Positions 7,282 to 16,765 of a DNA stretch of 64,000 nt are shown one piece after another; within the stretch, counting starts at the first letter, position 1; every line of letters starts with the position of its first letter. The notes beneath the pieces were generated by a model. The model saw nothing but the letters and a program-made list of their open reading frames with translations. It had not been told where the DNA came from and did no database searches. The DNA lies in contig HF996057.1 of assembly GCA_000432515.1 (NCBI GenBank), positions 1-64,000 of the forward strand, in the 5' to 3' direction. Source of the stretch: Bacteroides sp. CAG:545 (lineage in GTDB: Bacteria > Bacteroidota > Bacteroidia > Bacteroidales > UBA932). The position numbers were made by a program, and so were the translations under genes.

Positions 7282-8649
7282 ATGGTAAGATTTGTCAAAG
7301 AGCCGGCAAGAGACATTCCGGTGAAAGATGAGGTGGATATTCTGGTTGTCGGCGGAGGCCCTTCCGGAATTATGGCAGCAAGGGCTGCAGCCGGTAAAGG
7401 GTTGAAAGTCATGCTTATAGAAAGCAGGGGATATGTAGGTGGCAATCTCACCATCGGTCTCCCGATTCTGGGGTTCCTCGGAAGGAAGGGAAATCAGGTA
7501 GTAGAAGGCCTGCCCCAGATGCTTATCGACAGATTGCGCGCGAATGGCAAGGCGTCTGAACATAAGCCTTGCAAGAATCACGTCAGTCTGACCATCATTG
7601 ACCCGGAAGAGGTAAAGGATGTGGCTCTCGGAATGCTCGAGGAAGTAGGCGTGAAAATTCTGTTCTACGTTTTCTGCTCAGATGTCATCAAGGAGGGCAA
7701 TGAGGTGAAAGGCGTGATCGTCGAGAGCAAGGAAGGCCGTGAAGCGATTCTTGCGAAAACCGTCATTGACTGTACCGGTGACGCAGACGTGGCTTACCGT
7801 GCAGGCGTAGAATGTCACAAAGGCGACAAGGACGGCGGAATGCAGCCTCCTACACTTATGTTCTGTATGAGAGGGGTCAATGTTCCTGAACTCCGCGATG
7901 CCATAGTGAACCATCACGAAGAATATGATATGGACGTGATGCCGCCTGAGCAGTTCAAGGAAGGGCCGTTCATCGTGGTCGGTTTCAGAAACAAGATCAA
8001 TGAAGCCCGCGAAAAGGGTTATTCGATTCCTGTAGCGAGGACCATCCTCATTACCGGACTTGCGGATGATGAGATCTGGGTCAATATGTCCAGAGTCTGC
8101 GGAGTGGACTCCACGAAACCGGAAAGCTACACCAACGGTGAAATCACTGCTCGTACGCAGAATGATGAAATCGAAAGATATCTGCGTGACTTCATACCGG
8201 GATTTGAACATGCATGGAGAGACAAGGTCGCTTCATTTATGGGAATACGCGAAAGCCGTGTGATAAAAGGCAAATATGTGTTGACGGCGGATGATATCCT
8301 TTCCTGCCGCAAATTCGAGGACTCGATAGGTGTGGCAAGTTATCCTGTGGATATCCATCACAGTCACGGAGATGACTGCACTATGATGTGGTGCCCGGAC
8401 TGTTACGACCTCCCTTATCGTATGCTCGTGCCGGAAAATGTTGAGAATCTGCTTGTTGCGGGACGTTGTGCATCGATGACGCATGAGGCTATGGCTTCAG
8501 CCCGAGTGATGTCCACCTGTATGGTGATGGGCGAGGGCGCAGGAAGAGCTGCCCGAATCGCAATCGAGGAAGGAGTGCCTGTTTCCAAGGTCAATGTGGA
8601 AGAAGTCCGGAAGGACCTGCGTGAAAGCGGAGCGTATCTCAGAGACTAA
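7282..8649 (+). CDS. FAD-dependent oxidoreductase
   Basis: The dinucleotide-binding motif GGGPSG at about residues 24-29 is followed by LIESRGYVGG and a second FAD-contact segment, TVIDCTGDADVAYRAG, typical of the FAD_oxidored family (PF12831). The C-terminal part has LLVAGRCASMTHEAMASARVM and MGEGAGRAARIA, the FAD-pyrophosphate region. Length 455 residues is normal. A GTG at 7249 is in frame, but ATG 7282 (MVRFVKEPARD) fits better. There are no membrane segments. The substrate is unknown; relatives are often placed with carbohydrate or cofactor genes. Confidence 0.8.
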   Translation: MVRFVKEPARDIPVKDEVDILVVGGGPSGIMAARAAAGKGLKVMLIESRGYVGGNLTIGLPILGFLGRKGNQVVEGLPQMLIDRLRANGKASEHKPCKNHVSLTIIDPEEVKDVALGMLEEVGVKILFYVFCSDVIKEGNEVKGVIVESKEGREAILAKTVIDCTGDADVAYRAGVECHKGDKDGGMQPPTLMFCMRGVNVPELRDAIVNHHEEYDMDVMPPEQFKEGPFIVVGFRNKINEAREKGYSIPVARTILITGLADDEIWVNMSRVCGVDSTKPESYTNGEITARTQNDEIERYLRDFIPGFEHAWRDKVASFMGIRESRVIKGKYVLTADDILSCRKFEDSIGVASYPVDIHHSHGDDCTMMWCPDCYDLPYRMLVPENVENLLVAGRCASMTHEAMASARVMSTCMVMGEGAGRAARIAIEEGVPVSKVNVEEVRKDLRESGAYLRD

Positions 8650-8684
8650 TAGGCAATCACACATCTTTAATACACTGAACCGAC

Positions 8685-9590
8685 GTGAAAACATTGAAAT
8701 ACATACTTTCAGCTGCATTGGCATTGACAATGACAGTAGCGGCGACAGCCAAGATAGTGCGTGCTCCACAGGAAAAAGGCACGCACAGGGTCTTGACCTG
8801 CAATATCCGAATTACCGGACTCAGCGAGGACGAAAATACTCCGGGCCAATGGGAAAACAGGAAGGAGGTCTGCAGGGACGTGATTCTTTCGCAGAAACCT
8901 GACATCATCTGCATGCAGGAGGTGATCTATGAGTCGTATGCATATATGAAGAAGGAACTCAAGGGCTATACTTCATTCGGCTTTACCGGGCCGGAGATGG
9001 ATCCGTACACTGAAGGATATCATTACATCGGCAAGAATGTGATTTTCTTCAGGACTTCGAGGTATGAAATGACCGGTTCCGGCTGCTATTGGCTTTCTGA
9101 AGATCCGCTTATCGGTGGCAGCCTTTCATGGAACACGACTCGTGCGAGACATTGTAACTGGCTGAGACTCAGAGATAAGAAAACAGGAGAGGAGTTCCGC
9201 ATAATGGATATCCATCTGGACCACAAGACTGAGCTGGCTCGTCAGGAACAGACCAAACTGACTATTCGCGAGACCTCGCAGTATGCGGAAGATTTTCCGC
9301 AGATCCTGTGCGGTGATTTCAATTCCGGACCGAAGAAGGCGGCAGCAGGGTTTTTGCGTGAGGCCGGATGGAAAGACGCTTATGAGACGCTCGGCATCCC
9401 TGAACGGAATTCGTTCCATGGATTCAAGGGCGAGAATTATAAGAAACCGAAGCCGAGAATCGACTTCATCTTCATGCGCGGTGCTGTGCAGCCTTTGTAT
9501 TGCAAGATGCTGACGGATACTGTCAATGGTATTCTACCGAGTGACCATTATTTCATTGTGGCGGATTTGAAGATAGGAAATAACGACTAA
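8685..9590 (+). CDS. Secreted endonuclease/exonuclease/phosphatase-family hydrolase
   Basis: A GTG start leads into a signal peptide (MKTLKYILSAALALTMTVAATA). The mature part has the EEP order: RVLTCNIRI, QKPDIICMQEV (catalytic E), HLDHKT, CGDFNSGP (the D and N pair), then IDFIFMRG and the final SDHYFIVADL (catalytic D-H). At 301 residues it matches periplasmic EEP hydrolases of Bacteroidetes that act on phosphoesters. The substrate is unknown. It follows the FAD oxidoreductase by 35 bases and precedes the dipeptidase by 11, so probably one operon. Confidence 0.8.
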   Translation: MKTLKYILSAALALTMTVAATAKIVRAPQEKGTHRVLTCNIRITGLSEDENTPGQWENRKEVCRDVILSQKPDIICMQEVIYESYAYMKKELKGYTSFGFTGPEMDPYTEGYHYIGKNVIFFRTSRYEMTGSGCYWLSEDPLIGGSLSWNTTRARHCNWLRLRDKKTGEEFRIMDIHLDHKTELARQEQTKLTIRETSQYAEDFPQILCGDFNSGPKKAAAGFLREAGWKDAYETLGIPERNSFHGFKGENYKKPKPRIDFIFMRGAVQPLYCKMLTDTVNGILPSDHYFIVADLKIGNND

Positions 9591-9601
9591 ATTTTCGATA
9601 T

Positions 9602-10972
9602 ATGACATCAGACCAGGCCGGAATCAGGCAATACATTGAGGAAAACAAGGACAGGTTCTTCGAGGAACTGTTCTCGCTTATGAGAATACCTTCGGTCAGC
9701 GCGAAGCCGGAGAACAAACAGGACATGTGGAAGTGTGCGGAGCGTTATGCCGAACTTCTCAGGGAGGCCGGTGCAGATGAGGCCGGTGTGTTCCCGACAG
9801 AGGGGAATCCTGTAGTCTTCGGGCAGAAGATCATTGACCCGACATGTAAGACGGCATTGGTTTACGGCCATTATGACGTGCAGCCGGCAGAACCGCTCGA
9901 AAAATGGAACTCGGATCCTTTCGAGCCGGAAATCCACGACGGAGCCATCTGGGGACGCGGTGCCAATGATGACAAGGGCCAGACTTTTATGCATGTGAAT
10001 GCTTTCGAGTACCTTGTAAGGAACGGACTGCTCAAGCACAATGTGAAATTCATCTTCGAAGGTGAGGAGGAAGTCGGCAGCAAGAATCTTCCGGCCTGGG
10101 TCGAAGCTAACAAGGAAAGGCTTGCCTGCGACGTGATTCTCGTTTCGGACACGACCATGTTGTCAGACAAGGTGCCTTCCATCAACTGCGGAATGCGCGG
10201 CGTGACTTATCTTCAGGTCAATGTCAAGGGACCTGACAAGGACTTGCATTCAGGACATTACGGCGGGGCTGTGGCCAATCCGATAAATACCCTGTGTGAT
10301 ATGATTTCGTCATTGATAGACAAGGACGGAAGAGTCACCATTCCGGGGTTCTATGACGATGTGGAGGAACTTTCTGCTGAGGACAGGGCTTCACTCGCAC
10401 GTGCGCCGTTCGATATGGAAGAGTATAAGGAAAGCATCGGCGTCAAGGAAGTCAAGGGCGAAAAGGGCTACACTACGCTTGAGCGTACGGCGATAAGACC
10501 TTGTCTGGATGTATGCGGAATCTGGGGTGGCTACACTGGAGCAGGCAGCAAGACGGTGCTTCCGTCAGAGGCTCATGCCAAAATTTCCATGCGCATCGTG
10601 CCGAACCAGAAGGCTGACAAGATCATTGACCTGGCTGCAAAGCATATCCTCGCGATAGCGCCTCCTTATGTCGAGGTCAGCGTCGAGAAGATGGAAGCAG
10701 GAAACGGATTCCTGATCCCGATCACTTCTCCAGCTTACAAGGCAGCATCCCGTGCGATGACGGAAGTCTATGGTATTGAGCCTGTTCCAAGTCGTGGCGG
10801 CGGCAGTATCTGTGTGCTTGCGGACATGAGGAACATTCTCGGTGCGGACCCTCTGCTGATGGGCTTCGGTCTTGAGCGTGACACCATCCACTCTCCGAAC
10901 GAGAGTTATCTGCTCCGTCAGTTCTATGCGGGAATTGAGTCTATAACCCTGTTTTACGAATATTGGAAATAA
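9602..10972 (+). CDS. M20-family dipeptidase
   Basis: The 456-residue protein contains the di-zinc M20 motifs in order: GHYDVQP (His and adjacent Asp), GRGANDDKGQ (bridging Asp), FEGEEEVGS (catalytic and zinc Glu), VSDTTM (zinc Asp), the dimerisation lid with DLHSGHYGG, and a C-terminal IHSPNE zinc His. This is the cytosolic nonspecific dipeptidase/carnosinase-like branch, which cleaves short peptides. No signal peptide is present. It lies in the same rightward run as the kinase at 10989. Confidence 0.88.
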   Translation: MTSDQAGIRQYIEENKDRFFEELFSLMRIPSVSAKPENKQDMWKCAERYAELLREAGADEAGVFPTEGNPVVFGQKIIDPTCKTALVYGHYDVQPAEPLEKWNSDPFEPEIHDGAIWGRGANDDKGQTFMHVNAFEYLVRNGLLKHNVKFIFEGEEEVGSKNLPAWVEANKERLACDVILVSDTTMLSDKVPSINCGMRGVTYLQVNVKGPDKDLHSGHYGGAVANPINTLCDMISSLIDKDGRVTIPGFYDDVEELSAEDRASLARAPFDMEEYKESIGVKEVKGEKGYTTLERTAIRPCLDVCGIWGGYTGAGSKTVLPSEAHAKISMRIVPNQKADKIIDLAAKHILAIAPPYVEVSVEKMEAGNGFLIPITSPAYKAASRAMTEVYGIEPVPSRGGGSICVLADMRNILGADPLLMGFGLERDTIHSPNESYLLRQFYAGIESITLFYEYWK

Positions 10973-10988
10973 TCATAATAAACTAATA

Positions 10989-12125
10989 ATGAACGAATTG
11001 AATACCATACTGGGAAATTTCGCGATTGAGGGCGAAATCAGTGAAATCAAGCCTCTCGGCAACGGACTTATCAATGACACTTACAAGGTGACCACAGCCG
11101 GCGATGCGCCTGACTATGTGCTGCAGCGGATCAACAATGCCATCTTTCAGGATGTGGACATGCTTCAGAACAATATCGAGGCTGTAACTTCCCACATCCG
11201 CAAGAAACTTGTCGAGGCAGGGGAAAATGACATTGACCGTAAAGTGTTGAGATTTATTCCTTTGAAGGACTCGGCCAAGACTTATCTTGAGGTGGACGGA
11301 AAGTTCTGGAGAGTGTCTGTTTTCATTCCTGACGCCTACACTTACGAGACTGTAAATCCGGAGTATTCTTACTGTGCCGGCAAGGCTTTCGGAAATTTCG
11401 AGTCAATGCTTTCTGACCTCGACACCGAGCTCGGCGAGACAATTCCTGATTTTCACAATATGGAACTCCGTATGGCTCAGCTTATCGATGCCGTGGAAAA
11501 TGACTGCCGCTGCAGGATTGACGAACCGGAAGAAGGCGACGGAAGGGAGCCTATTGCTGATGACCCTGACCACAGTGACGAGGTTGTGGCAATGCTGGAT
11601 GACATCGACGAGCACAGTGAAGAGATGTGCAAAGCTGAGCGTATGTATCGCGACGGGCAGCTGCCTAAACGTATCTGCCACTGTGATACCAAGGTCAATA
11701 ACATGATGTTCGACAAGGATGGCAACGTCTTGTGTGTTATCGACTTGGATACTGTGATGCCGAGCTTTGTGTTCTCGGATTTCGGTGATTTCCTGCGCAC
11801 TGCGGCCAATACCGCGCCTGAGGATGAGCCGGATACTTCCAAGATCAGTTTCAATATGGATATCTTCAAGGCGTTCGCACGTGGATATATCGAGTCCACC
11901 AAAGGCTTCTTGACTGACGTGGAGAAGGAGAATCTGCCTTATGCTGCATGTATGTTCCCGTTTATGCAGGCTGTGAGGTTCCTCGCTGACTATCTTAACG
12001 GCGACACCTATTTCAAGACCAAGTACATCGACCATAACTTTGTCCGCGCGCGTGCCCAGATGGCTCTGTTCCACAGCGCAATGGAGCATCGTCAGGAGAT
12101 GACCGACTTCATCAACAGCCTGTAG
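10989..12125 (+). CDS. APH-fold kinase, probable sugar kinase (NahK-like)
   Basis: The aminoglycoside-phosphotransferase fold is shown by GNGLINDTYKV (nucleotide loop), the Brenner-type catalytic motif HCDTKVNNMMFD in place of HGDxxxxN, and VIDLDT (metal-binding Asp). A long acidic insert (about residues 175-215, rich in D and E) precedes the catalytic loop. Close relatives in Bacteroidales are annotated as N-acetylhexosamine 1-kinase-like or general phosphotransferases; I infer sugar or small-alcohol phosphorylation rather than antibiotic resistance. Cytoplasmic, 378 residues. The GNAT gene follows by 11 bases. Confidence 0.75.
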   Translation: MNELNTILGNFAIEGEISEIKPLGNGLINDTYKVTTAGDAPDYVLQRINNAIFQDVDMLQNNIEAVTSHIRKKLVEAGENDIDRKVLRFIPLKDSAKTYLEVDGKFWRVSVFIPDAYTYETVNPEYSYCAGKAFGNFESMLSDLDTELGETIPDFHNMELRMAQLIDAVENDCRCRIDEPEEGDGREPIADDPDHSDEVVAMLDDIDEHSEEMCKAERMYRDGQLPKRICHCDTKVNNMMFDKDGNVLCVIDLDTVMPSFVFSDFGDFLRTAANTAPEDEPDTSKISFNMDIFKAFARGYIESTKGFLTDVEKENLPYAACMFPFMQAVRFLADYLNGDTYFKTKYIDHNFVRARAQMALFHSAMEHRQEMTDFINSL

Positions 12126-12136
12126 TCTGCCAAGCG

Positions 12137-12637
12137 ATGCTACGTGAAAATCTTGTTGTTCGAAAATCCGTGCCAGAGGACATTGACCGTCTGAAAGACA
12201 TTTTCGCTCACGCCAGGCTTTTCATGGAAAGCACCGGCAATCCCGACCAGTGGGGAGACGGCTACCCGAGCGAAGAGCTCATTTTGGATGATATCAGCAG
12301 TGGTGACAGCTACGTCTGCGTCTCGGAAGGACGTGTTGTCGCCACTTTCGTCCTGCGCGGCGGTGAAGACCCGACCTATGCGCAAATATATGAAGGCCAA
12401 TGGCTTGACTCCGCACCATACGCCACCATCCACCGGATTGCCTCTTCCGGAGAGGTGAAGCACATCTTCCACGCCGTGGTTCACTTTGCATTGACCCGCT
12501 ACGACAGCATCCGTATCGACACCCACAGCGCGAACAAAGTCATGCAGGCGGCCATCCTCAAGGAAGGATTCCGCTACTGTGGCGTCATCCGCTGCTGGAA
12601 CGGTACGGAACGTCTTGCCTATCAGTATGTTAAGTGA
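12137..12637 (+). CDS. GNAT-family N-acetyltransferase
   Basis: The 166-residue single-domain protein shows the GNAT pattern: a start strand (LVVRKSVPEDIDRLKDIFAHAR), YVCVSEGRVVATFVL, a central IHRIAS strand and the C-terminal DTHSANKVMQAAILKEGFRYCG, the usual acetyl-CoA-contact helix and strand. The acceptor is unknown. Its last 16 bases overlap the 3' end of the convergent calcium ATPase gene, so no terminator fits between them. Confidence 0.8.
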   Translation: MLRENLVVRKSVPEDIDRLKDIFAHARLFMESTGNPDQWGDGYPSEELILDDISSGDSYVCVSEGRVVATFVLRGGEDPTYAQIYEGQWLDSAPYATIHRIASSGEVKHIFHAVVHFALTRYDSIRIDTHSANKVMQAAILKEGFRYCGVIRCWNGTERLAYQYVK

Positions 12638-15387
12638 TTGTGGATTGTCCTGAACATGTCCGGGATGATCAGAATCGGTGACGTGAAGAGAAGGATGATT
12701 CCCCAATCCTGGAGAGACAGAGCTTCAACATTGAAAGCTGGGCCGCAAAAATTCACGATAATGAACTGGCCGGCGAGAATTACGAAAGCGATGATGACAA
12801 ATCCGCGTCCTATGGCTTTCTTTCCTTCCTTCGGGTTCTTGAACAGCATGACAAGGTCGCCCAGCAGACTTCTGCCAGTCCTGAAGAACCTTGCATTGAA
12901 CAGATTCCAGAACTGCAGCACAACGAAAATTGAGAAGAAGATGCCTTTCTCGTAAGTGGTCAGGACATTGTCCGCAGTGTGGCCGGACAGGAATTCCGTA
13001 AAGAATGACTTCATTGCTTCTTTAGTGAAAAGGCCGTTCATGCTGGTAATGTCCAGATGCCAGAGAACCTGCCACAGAAGAGCCAGGTATATGAAGAAGC
13101 AGATGCTCACGGAGAATATCGACTTGGCCATCTTTCTGTCGATTATATGGCTCTTTGGACTACGTGGCTTCTCGTTCATCACTTTAGGATCGGCAGGCAA
13201 CGAAGACAGAGCCATGGCCGCGAATGTATCCATAATCAGATTCACCCAAAGCATCTGTGTGACTGTCAGCGGGGATTCCATTCCGATGAATGAACCCAAA
13301 AGCACCACAAGGCAGGCACATACGTTGATTGTCATCTGGAAGAGAATGAACCTCTTGATATTCAGATAGATGGAACGTCCCCAGAGGATGCCCGTATTGA
13401 TGCTTGAGAACGAATTGTCGATTATGGTGATGTCGCTTGCCTCTTTCGCCCTTGCCGTGCCGTCTCCCATTGACAAACCGACCTGAGCCTTTTTGAGTGC
13501 AGGAGCGTCATTGGTCCCGTCTCCGGTTACAGCTACCACTTCGCCCATCCTTTGCAGCAGGGTGACAAGTCTGGCTTTGTCTTCCGGCTTGGCTCTGGAC
13601 AATATCTTAAGGCGCGGAATGATCTTCATGGCCTGTTCATCCGACATCTCCTCAAAGGATTGGCCGCTCAATGTCAGGTCCTCTCCACCATCATTGATGA
13701 TGCCCAATTCACGTCCTATCTCATTGGCCGTCACTGCCACGTCGCCGGTAACCATTATCACCCGAACACCTGCTTTCCCTTGACACATATCTATGGCGTC
13801 TTTTACATCAGGACGAACAGGATCGGCTATCCCGACCATTCCGACGAATGTGAGATCGCCTTCATTTCCGTCAGGGTCAATGTATTGTGCGGCAAATGCG
13901 AGCGTTCTCATCGCTTTGCTTTGCCACCCGTTCAGCGTGTCCTTGATATTTTCGGCAGTTGCACTCTCAGGGAAAGCGGTGCATCGGGAAATGATTATCT
14001 CAGGTGCTCCTTTCAGCAGCCGGATCTTTCCGCCCTTCACGTCAGGATTCTCAATGAGCGTCTCCATGCTTTTCGTCAATGAAGAGAAACTCTTCCTGTC
14101 CAGTATGGTGCAATCTTCTCTAATCTGAAGATAATCAATGCCTTTCTCTTCTTTTAACCACATCAGCAGTGCTCCTTCAGTCGGATTGCCGATAGCCTTG
14201 ACATTGCCATCTTCATCCTCGGACAGGCCGGCTGTAGCGTTTATAGCAATGCTCCTGCTGATAATGTCATCGTTTCCGAAGAACTGTGATTGAAGGACTT
14301 TCATCTTGTTTTCCGTGAGAGTGCCGGTCTTGTCAGTACAGATGACCGTGGTCGCTCCCATTGTTTCGCATGCGTGCAGTTTCCGGACAAGATTCTTCTC
14401 CTTGAGCATCTTCTTCATGCTCAGCGCAAGACTGATGGTAATGCTCATCGGAAGTCCTTCAGGAACAGCCACTACAATCAGGGTCACAGCTATCATTATC
14501 GAACTCAGCACGTATTCCAGAATCTGGACTATGTCAGTGTTGTTGTCAATGTTCCCGTCCAGGAAGAAATAATAGAAAAGTCTCCCCACTACTATAAGGC
14601 CGGCAATGATGTAGCTTACCTTAGTAATCATATCGCCCAGATTGTCAAGCTGTTGCGAAAGGGGAGTGGTGACTTCCTGTTCTTCCTGAATCAGTTTTGC
14701 GCCCTTTCCTTCCTCCGTGTCAGTTCCGACAGCAGTCACGCGACAAACACACAGCCCCTCGATAATCGTGGAACCGCGCAGGACCATGTTCGCCGGGAAA
14801 GTAGTATCTTGTTTGCCTTCAGGTACAGTTACATATTTGTCAGCATAGAGCTCACCGGTGAATATGGATTCGTCCACCTTCAGGGAGGCTGCTTCGAGGA
14901 CAATGGCATCCGCAGGCACCTCATCTCCGCTTTCTAGCTGGACAATATCCCCGACACAGACATCGCATTTGCGTATTTCGTAGAACTGTGTCTGTCTGCC
15001 GTTGCTGGACTTTCGGATTACCTTGACCGGTCTTTCATCCTTGACCTTGTTCAGCACTTCAAACTCTTTCTCGGCGCGTACCTCAAATATGAAACCGATA
15101 CCGGTAGCAAGCAGAATCGCCACAAGTATCCCGGCGGGCTCTATCAGGGATGATGCCGGTTTTCCAAGCCAATACACCTCATATACGGATACGATTACCG
15201 AAAAGACCAATACTACGAGCAGAATGATTATGATCGGGTCCCTGAACTTGTCCAGGAACTTCTTCCACAGAGATTCTTTTTCCGCTTCGGGTATAATGTT
15301 CTTTCCGGCTCCGTTCACCACTTCCGGAGAGCCTTGCGCAAGGCAGCTTGATAAGTATGATTTGTTCATCTTTGGGGTGATTGTCAT
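12622..15387 (-). CDS. Calcium-type (P2) P-type ATPase
   Basis: The 921-residue protein has the P-ATPase order: N-terminal helices, the actuator-domain TGEL motif (about residue 180), the calcium-site helix IVVAVPEGLPM, the phosphorylation motif CTDKTGTLT (Asp about 352), the nucleotide-binding domain with KGAPE, MVTGDVAVTA, and the hinge GDGTNDAPALKKA, then about six C-terminal membrane helices. PEGLP in M4 is typical of type II pumps exporting calcium. Start ATG 15387 overlaps the stop of the TerB-like mini-gene (ATGA), which supports that start over the in-frame ATG six codons later. It acts in the inner membrane. Confidence 0.9.
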   Translation of the reverse strand: MTITPKMNKSYLSSCLAQGSPEVVNGAGKNIIPEAEKESLWKKFLDKFRDPIIIILLVVLVFSVIVSVYEVYWLGKPASSLIEPAGILVAILLATGIGFIFEVRAEKEFEVLNKVKDERPVKVIRKSSNGRQTQFYEIRKCDVCVGDIVQLESGDEVPADAIVLEAASLKVDESIFTGELYADKYVTVPEGKQDTTFPANMVLRGSTIIEGLCVCRVTAVGTDTEEGKGAKLIQEEQEVTTPLSQQLDNLGDMITKVSYIIAGLIVVGRLFYYFFLDGNIDNNTDIVQILEYVLSSIMIAVTLIVVAVPEGLPMSITISLALSMKKMLKEKNLVRKLHACETMGATTVICTDKTGTLTENKMKVLQSQFFGNDDIISRSIAINATAGLSEDEDGNVKAIGNPTEGALLMWLKEEKGIDYLQIREDCTILDRKSFSSLTKSMETLIENPDVKGGKIRLLKGAPEIIISRCTAFPESATAENIKDTLNGWQSKAMRTLAFAAQYIDPDGNEGDLTFVGMVGIADPVRPDVKDAIDMCQGKAGVRVIMVTGDVAVTANEIGRELGIINDGGEDLTLSGQSFEEMSDEQAMKIIPRLKILSRAKPEDKARLVTLLQRMGEVVAVTGDGTNDAPALKKAQVGLSMGDGTARAKEASDITIIDNSFSSINTGILWGRSIYLNIKRFILFQMTINVCACLVVLLGSFIGMESPLTVTQMLWVNLIMDTFAAMALSSLPADPKVMNEKPRSPKSHIIDRKMAKSIFSVSICFFIYLALLWQVLWHLDITSMNGLFTKEAMKSFFTEFLSGHTADNVLTTYEKGIFFSIFVVLQFWNLFNARFFRTGRSLLGDLVMLFKNPKEGKKAIGRGFVIIAFVILAGQFIIVNFCGPAFNVEALSLQDWGIILLFTSPILIIPDMFRTIHNHLTY

Positions 15388-15539
15388 GGCAAAGGTATTG
15401 AATTATTTATAAGACGGAAACGCTCGTTCAGATCTTCAAGAAATCTCATTTCATCGTCTTCAATGATGGAATCAGCTTCTATCAGGTCTGACAATATCCG
15501 TGCGAAAGCAATTCGTTGAAGTCTATCTTTCAGGAGCAT
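15384..15539 (-). CDS. TerB-like mini-protein, 51 residues
   Basis: ATG at 15539 opens a 51-codon frame (starts MLLKDRLQRIAFARILSDLI, then EADSIIEDDEMRFLEDL). This resembles the first helices of TerB-domain proteins of Bacteroidales (FARILSDLIEAD-type motif), which normally run to well over 100 residues. The stop overlaps the ATPase start as ATGA, and the phosphatase gene lies 6 bases downstream of its own coding block upstream, so it is embedded in the operon. It could be a small cofactor of the pump or a truncated TerB gene kept for translational coupling. Confidence 0.55.
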   Translation of the reverse strand: MLLKDRLQRIAFARILSDLIEADSIIEDDEMRFLEDLNERFRLINNSIPLP

Positions 15540-15545
15540 TTTAAA

Positions 15546-15986
15546 TCAAAATCCGATGAATTGTGAGATGGCTTGGGTGATGTCATTGTAAGTCGCCTCG
15601 AAATCGCCAGTGTACCAGGGATCTGCCACGTCACGTGCATTGCCTGTGAGTGACATCAGCAGGGATACGTTGGCGTTTTTCCCGGGGAACATGCGTTCCA
15701 GATTACGCAGGTTGTTCCTGTCCATGACGAAAATATGGTCAAAGCAGGAATAGTCTTCCGCCGTTATTCTGCGTGCGGCCCTGCGTTCGAACGGAATTCC
15801 GTGCAGAGTCAATGTCCTTTTGGCCGGCGGATAGATGTCGTTGCCGATTTCCTCCATCGATGTGGCTGCGGATGCTATTTCAAATTCATTTTCTTTCCCG
15901 GCATCCCTGACCATCTTCTTCATTATAAACTCAGCCATCGGACTTCTGCATATGTTTCCGTGGCACACAAAAAGCACTTTTGTCAT
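15546..15986 (-). CDS. Low-molecular-weight protein tyrosine phosphatase
   Basis: The N-terminal phosphate-binding loop VCHGNICRS has Cys8 and Arg14 in CX5R spacing, and the general acid is in ADPWY near residue 118. Length 146 is normal for the family. These enzymes dephosphorylate tyrosine in proteins; in Bacteroidetes they often counter tyrosine kinases of capsule export, though no such kinase is in this window. It is the first gene of the three-gene leftward unit with the TerB-like frame and the ATPase. Confidence 0.9.
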   Translation of the reverse strand: MTKVLFVCHGNICRSPMAEFIMKKMVRDAGKENEFEIASAATSMEEIGNDIYPPAKRTLTLHGIPFERRAARRITAEDYSCFDHIFVMDRNNLRNLERMFPGKNANVSLLMSLTGNARDVADPWYTGDFEATYNDITQAISQFIGF

Positions 15987-16051
15987 TTCCTCATAATTTC
16001 TGCTGTAAAATTACAGAAAAAATAGCAGATTGCGAAAGTTCCAATTCACCG

Positions 16052-16687
16052 TTACATACAATGGAAGTAAAGCCTGACGGTATCGAAGCGCCGAGCTGCC
16101 AGGTCCTCTTTGCGGATGAGGAAATTCAGCATTCCGCAGTCGTAGAAGCGCAGGTTCCATCTTTCGTCCTCGTCTATCTGGAGAAGGGAGATGTACTCAG
16201 GGGCCGCCTCGTGGATTTCCTCGAAAAACGGCATGCCGAGAAGCTTGTGACCATAGTCGAAATCAGCAGTTGTCTTGAAACAGATCGCTTCGTCGCATAG
16301 ACAAGCCGCCTCGCCGTCTTCATTGAGAATAATATGAGTGTTGAAGTTCTTATCCTCAGACGTATAGATAACCTTGAACGCCTCCTGCGGCCAGAAACCC
16401 AATCCCTCGGCTGGCGCTTCCATGTCGCCCAGGAAATAATCGAGGTCGGCGAAGAAATACAGCATTCCCTTATGCGGGAGAAGGTTTTCCTCGTCATATC
16501 CGGCGATCTCGTCCAGCTTTATCTGACAGATGAACGTCATCAGCAGCTCGCCTTCGCCATCGTAGTCATCGTCATTGTCCTGCAGAAGCGGAAACTCCAC
16601 CCCGTCCGGCAGGTCGGGAAATCCCCACCAATGGCTCTTTCCCTGGAGAGAACCTTCTGTCAATGAAGTAGTTATCTTTATTGCCAT
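16052..16687 (-). CDS. YwqG-family protein (DUF1963)
   Basis: The 211-residue protein has the YwqG/DUF1963 pattern: HWWGFPDLPDGVEFPLL near the start (the family W-G-P-L-P-W-P-like segment), LMTFICQIKLDEIAG, LPHKGMLYFFAD, and the later ISLLQIDEDERWNLRFYDCGMLNFLI. Members are cytoplasmic with unknown function. It is divergent from the GH125 gene and 65 bases upstream of the phosphatase gene, in the same direction. Confidence 0.8.
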   Translation of the reverse strand: MAIKITTSLTEGSLQGKSHWWGFPDLPDGVEFPLLQDNDDDYDGEGELLMTFICQIKLDEIAGYDEENLLPHKGMLYFFADLDYFLGDMEAPAEGLGFWPQEAFKVIYTSEDKNFNTHIILNEDGEAACLCDEAICFKTTADFDYGHKLLGMPFFEEIHEAAPEYISLLQIDEDERWNLRFYDCGMLNFLIRKEDLAARRFDTVRLYFHCM

Positions 16688-16706
16688 AACTGTCTGTCAA
16701 TCTGTG

Positions 16707-16738
16707 TTTTTGTAAAGTTAACAAATATATTATCTTTG
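16707..16738 (+). promoter_or_regulatory. Bacteroidetes promoter of the GH125 gene
   Basis: A -33 element TTTTTG (16707-16712) and a -7 element TATCTTTG (16731-16738) are separated by 18 bases, close to the consensus TTTG-N19-TAnnTTTG. The predicted start near 16745 leaves a leader of about 20 bases before ATG 16766. Confidence 0.7.
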
Positions 16739-16765
16739 CCGACGGAAAATATAATTTTCAATGTT

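Noticed and set aside
11403..12089. A 228-codon minus-strand frame opposite the APH-fold kinase
   Set aside because: Antisense to a well-supported gene, His-rich in the way typical of reversed Asp/Met codons, with no domain.
10989..12125. Aminoglycoside resistance gene
   Set aside because: The fold is APH-like, but the catalytic motif and context fit chromosomal sugar kinases of Bacteroidales; no resistance island features are near.
12137..12706. Frames antisense to the GNAT gene that run towards the ATPase end
   Set aside because: Shadows of the acetyltransferase; the GNAT motifs are clear on the plus strand.
14290..14937. A 215-codon plus-strand frame inside the P-type ATPase
   Set aside because: Antisense to the conserved phosphorylation and actuator regions; no independent support.
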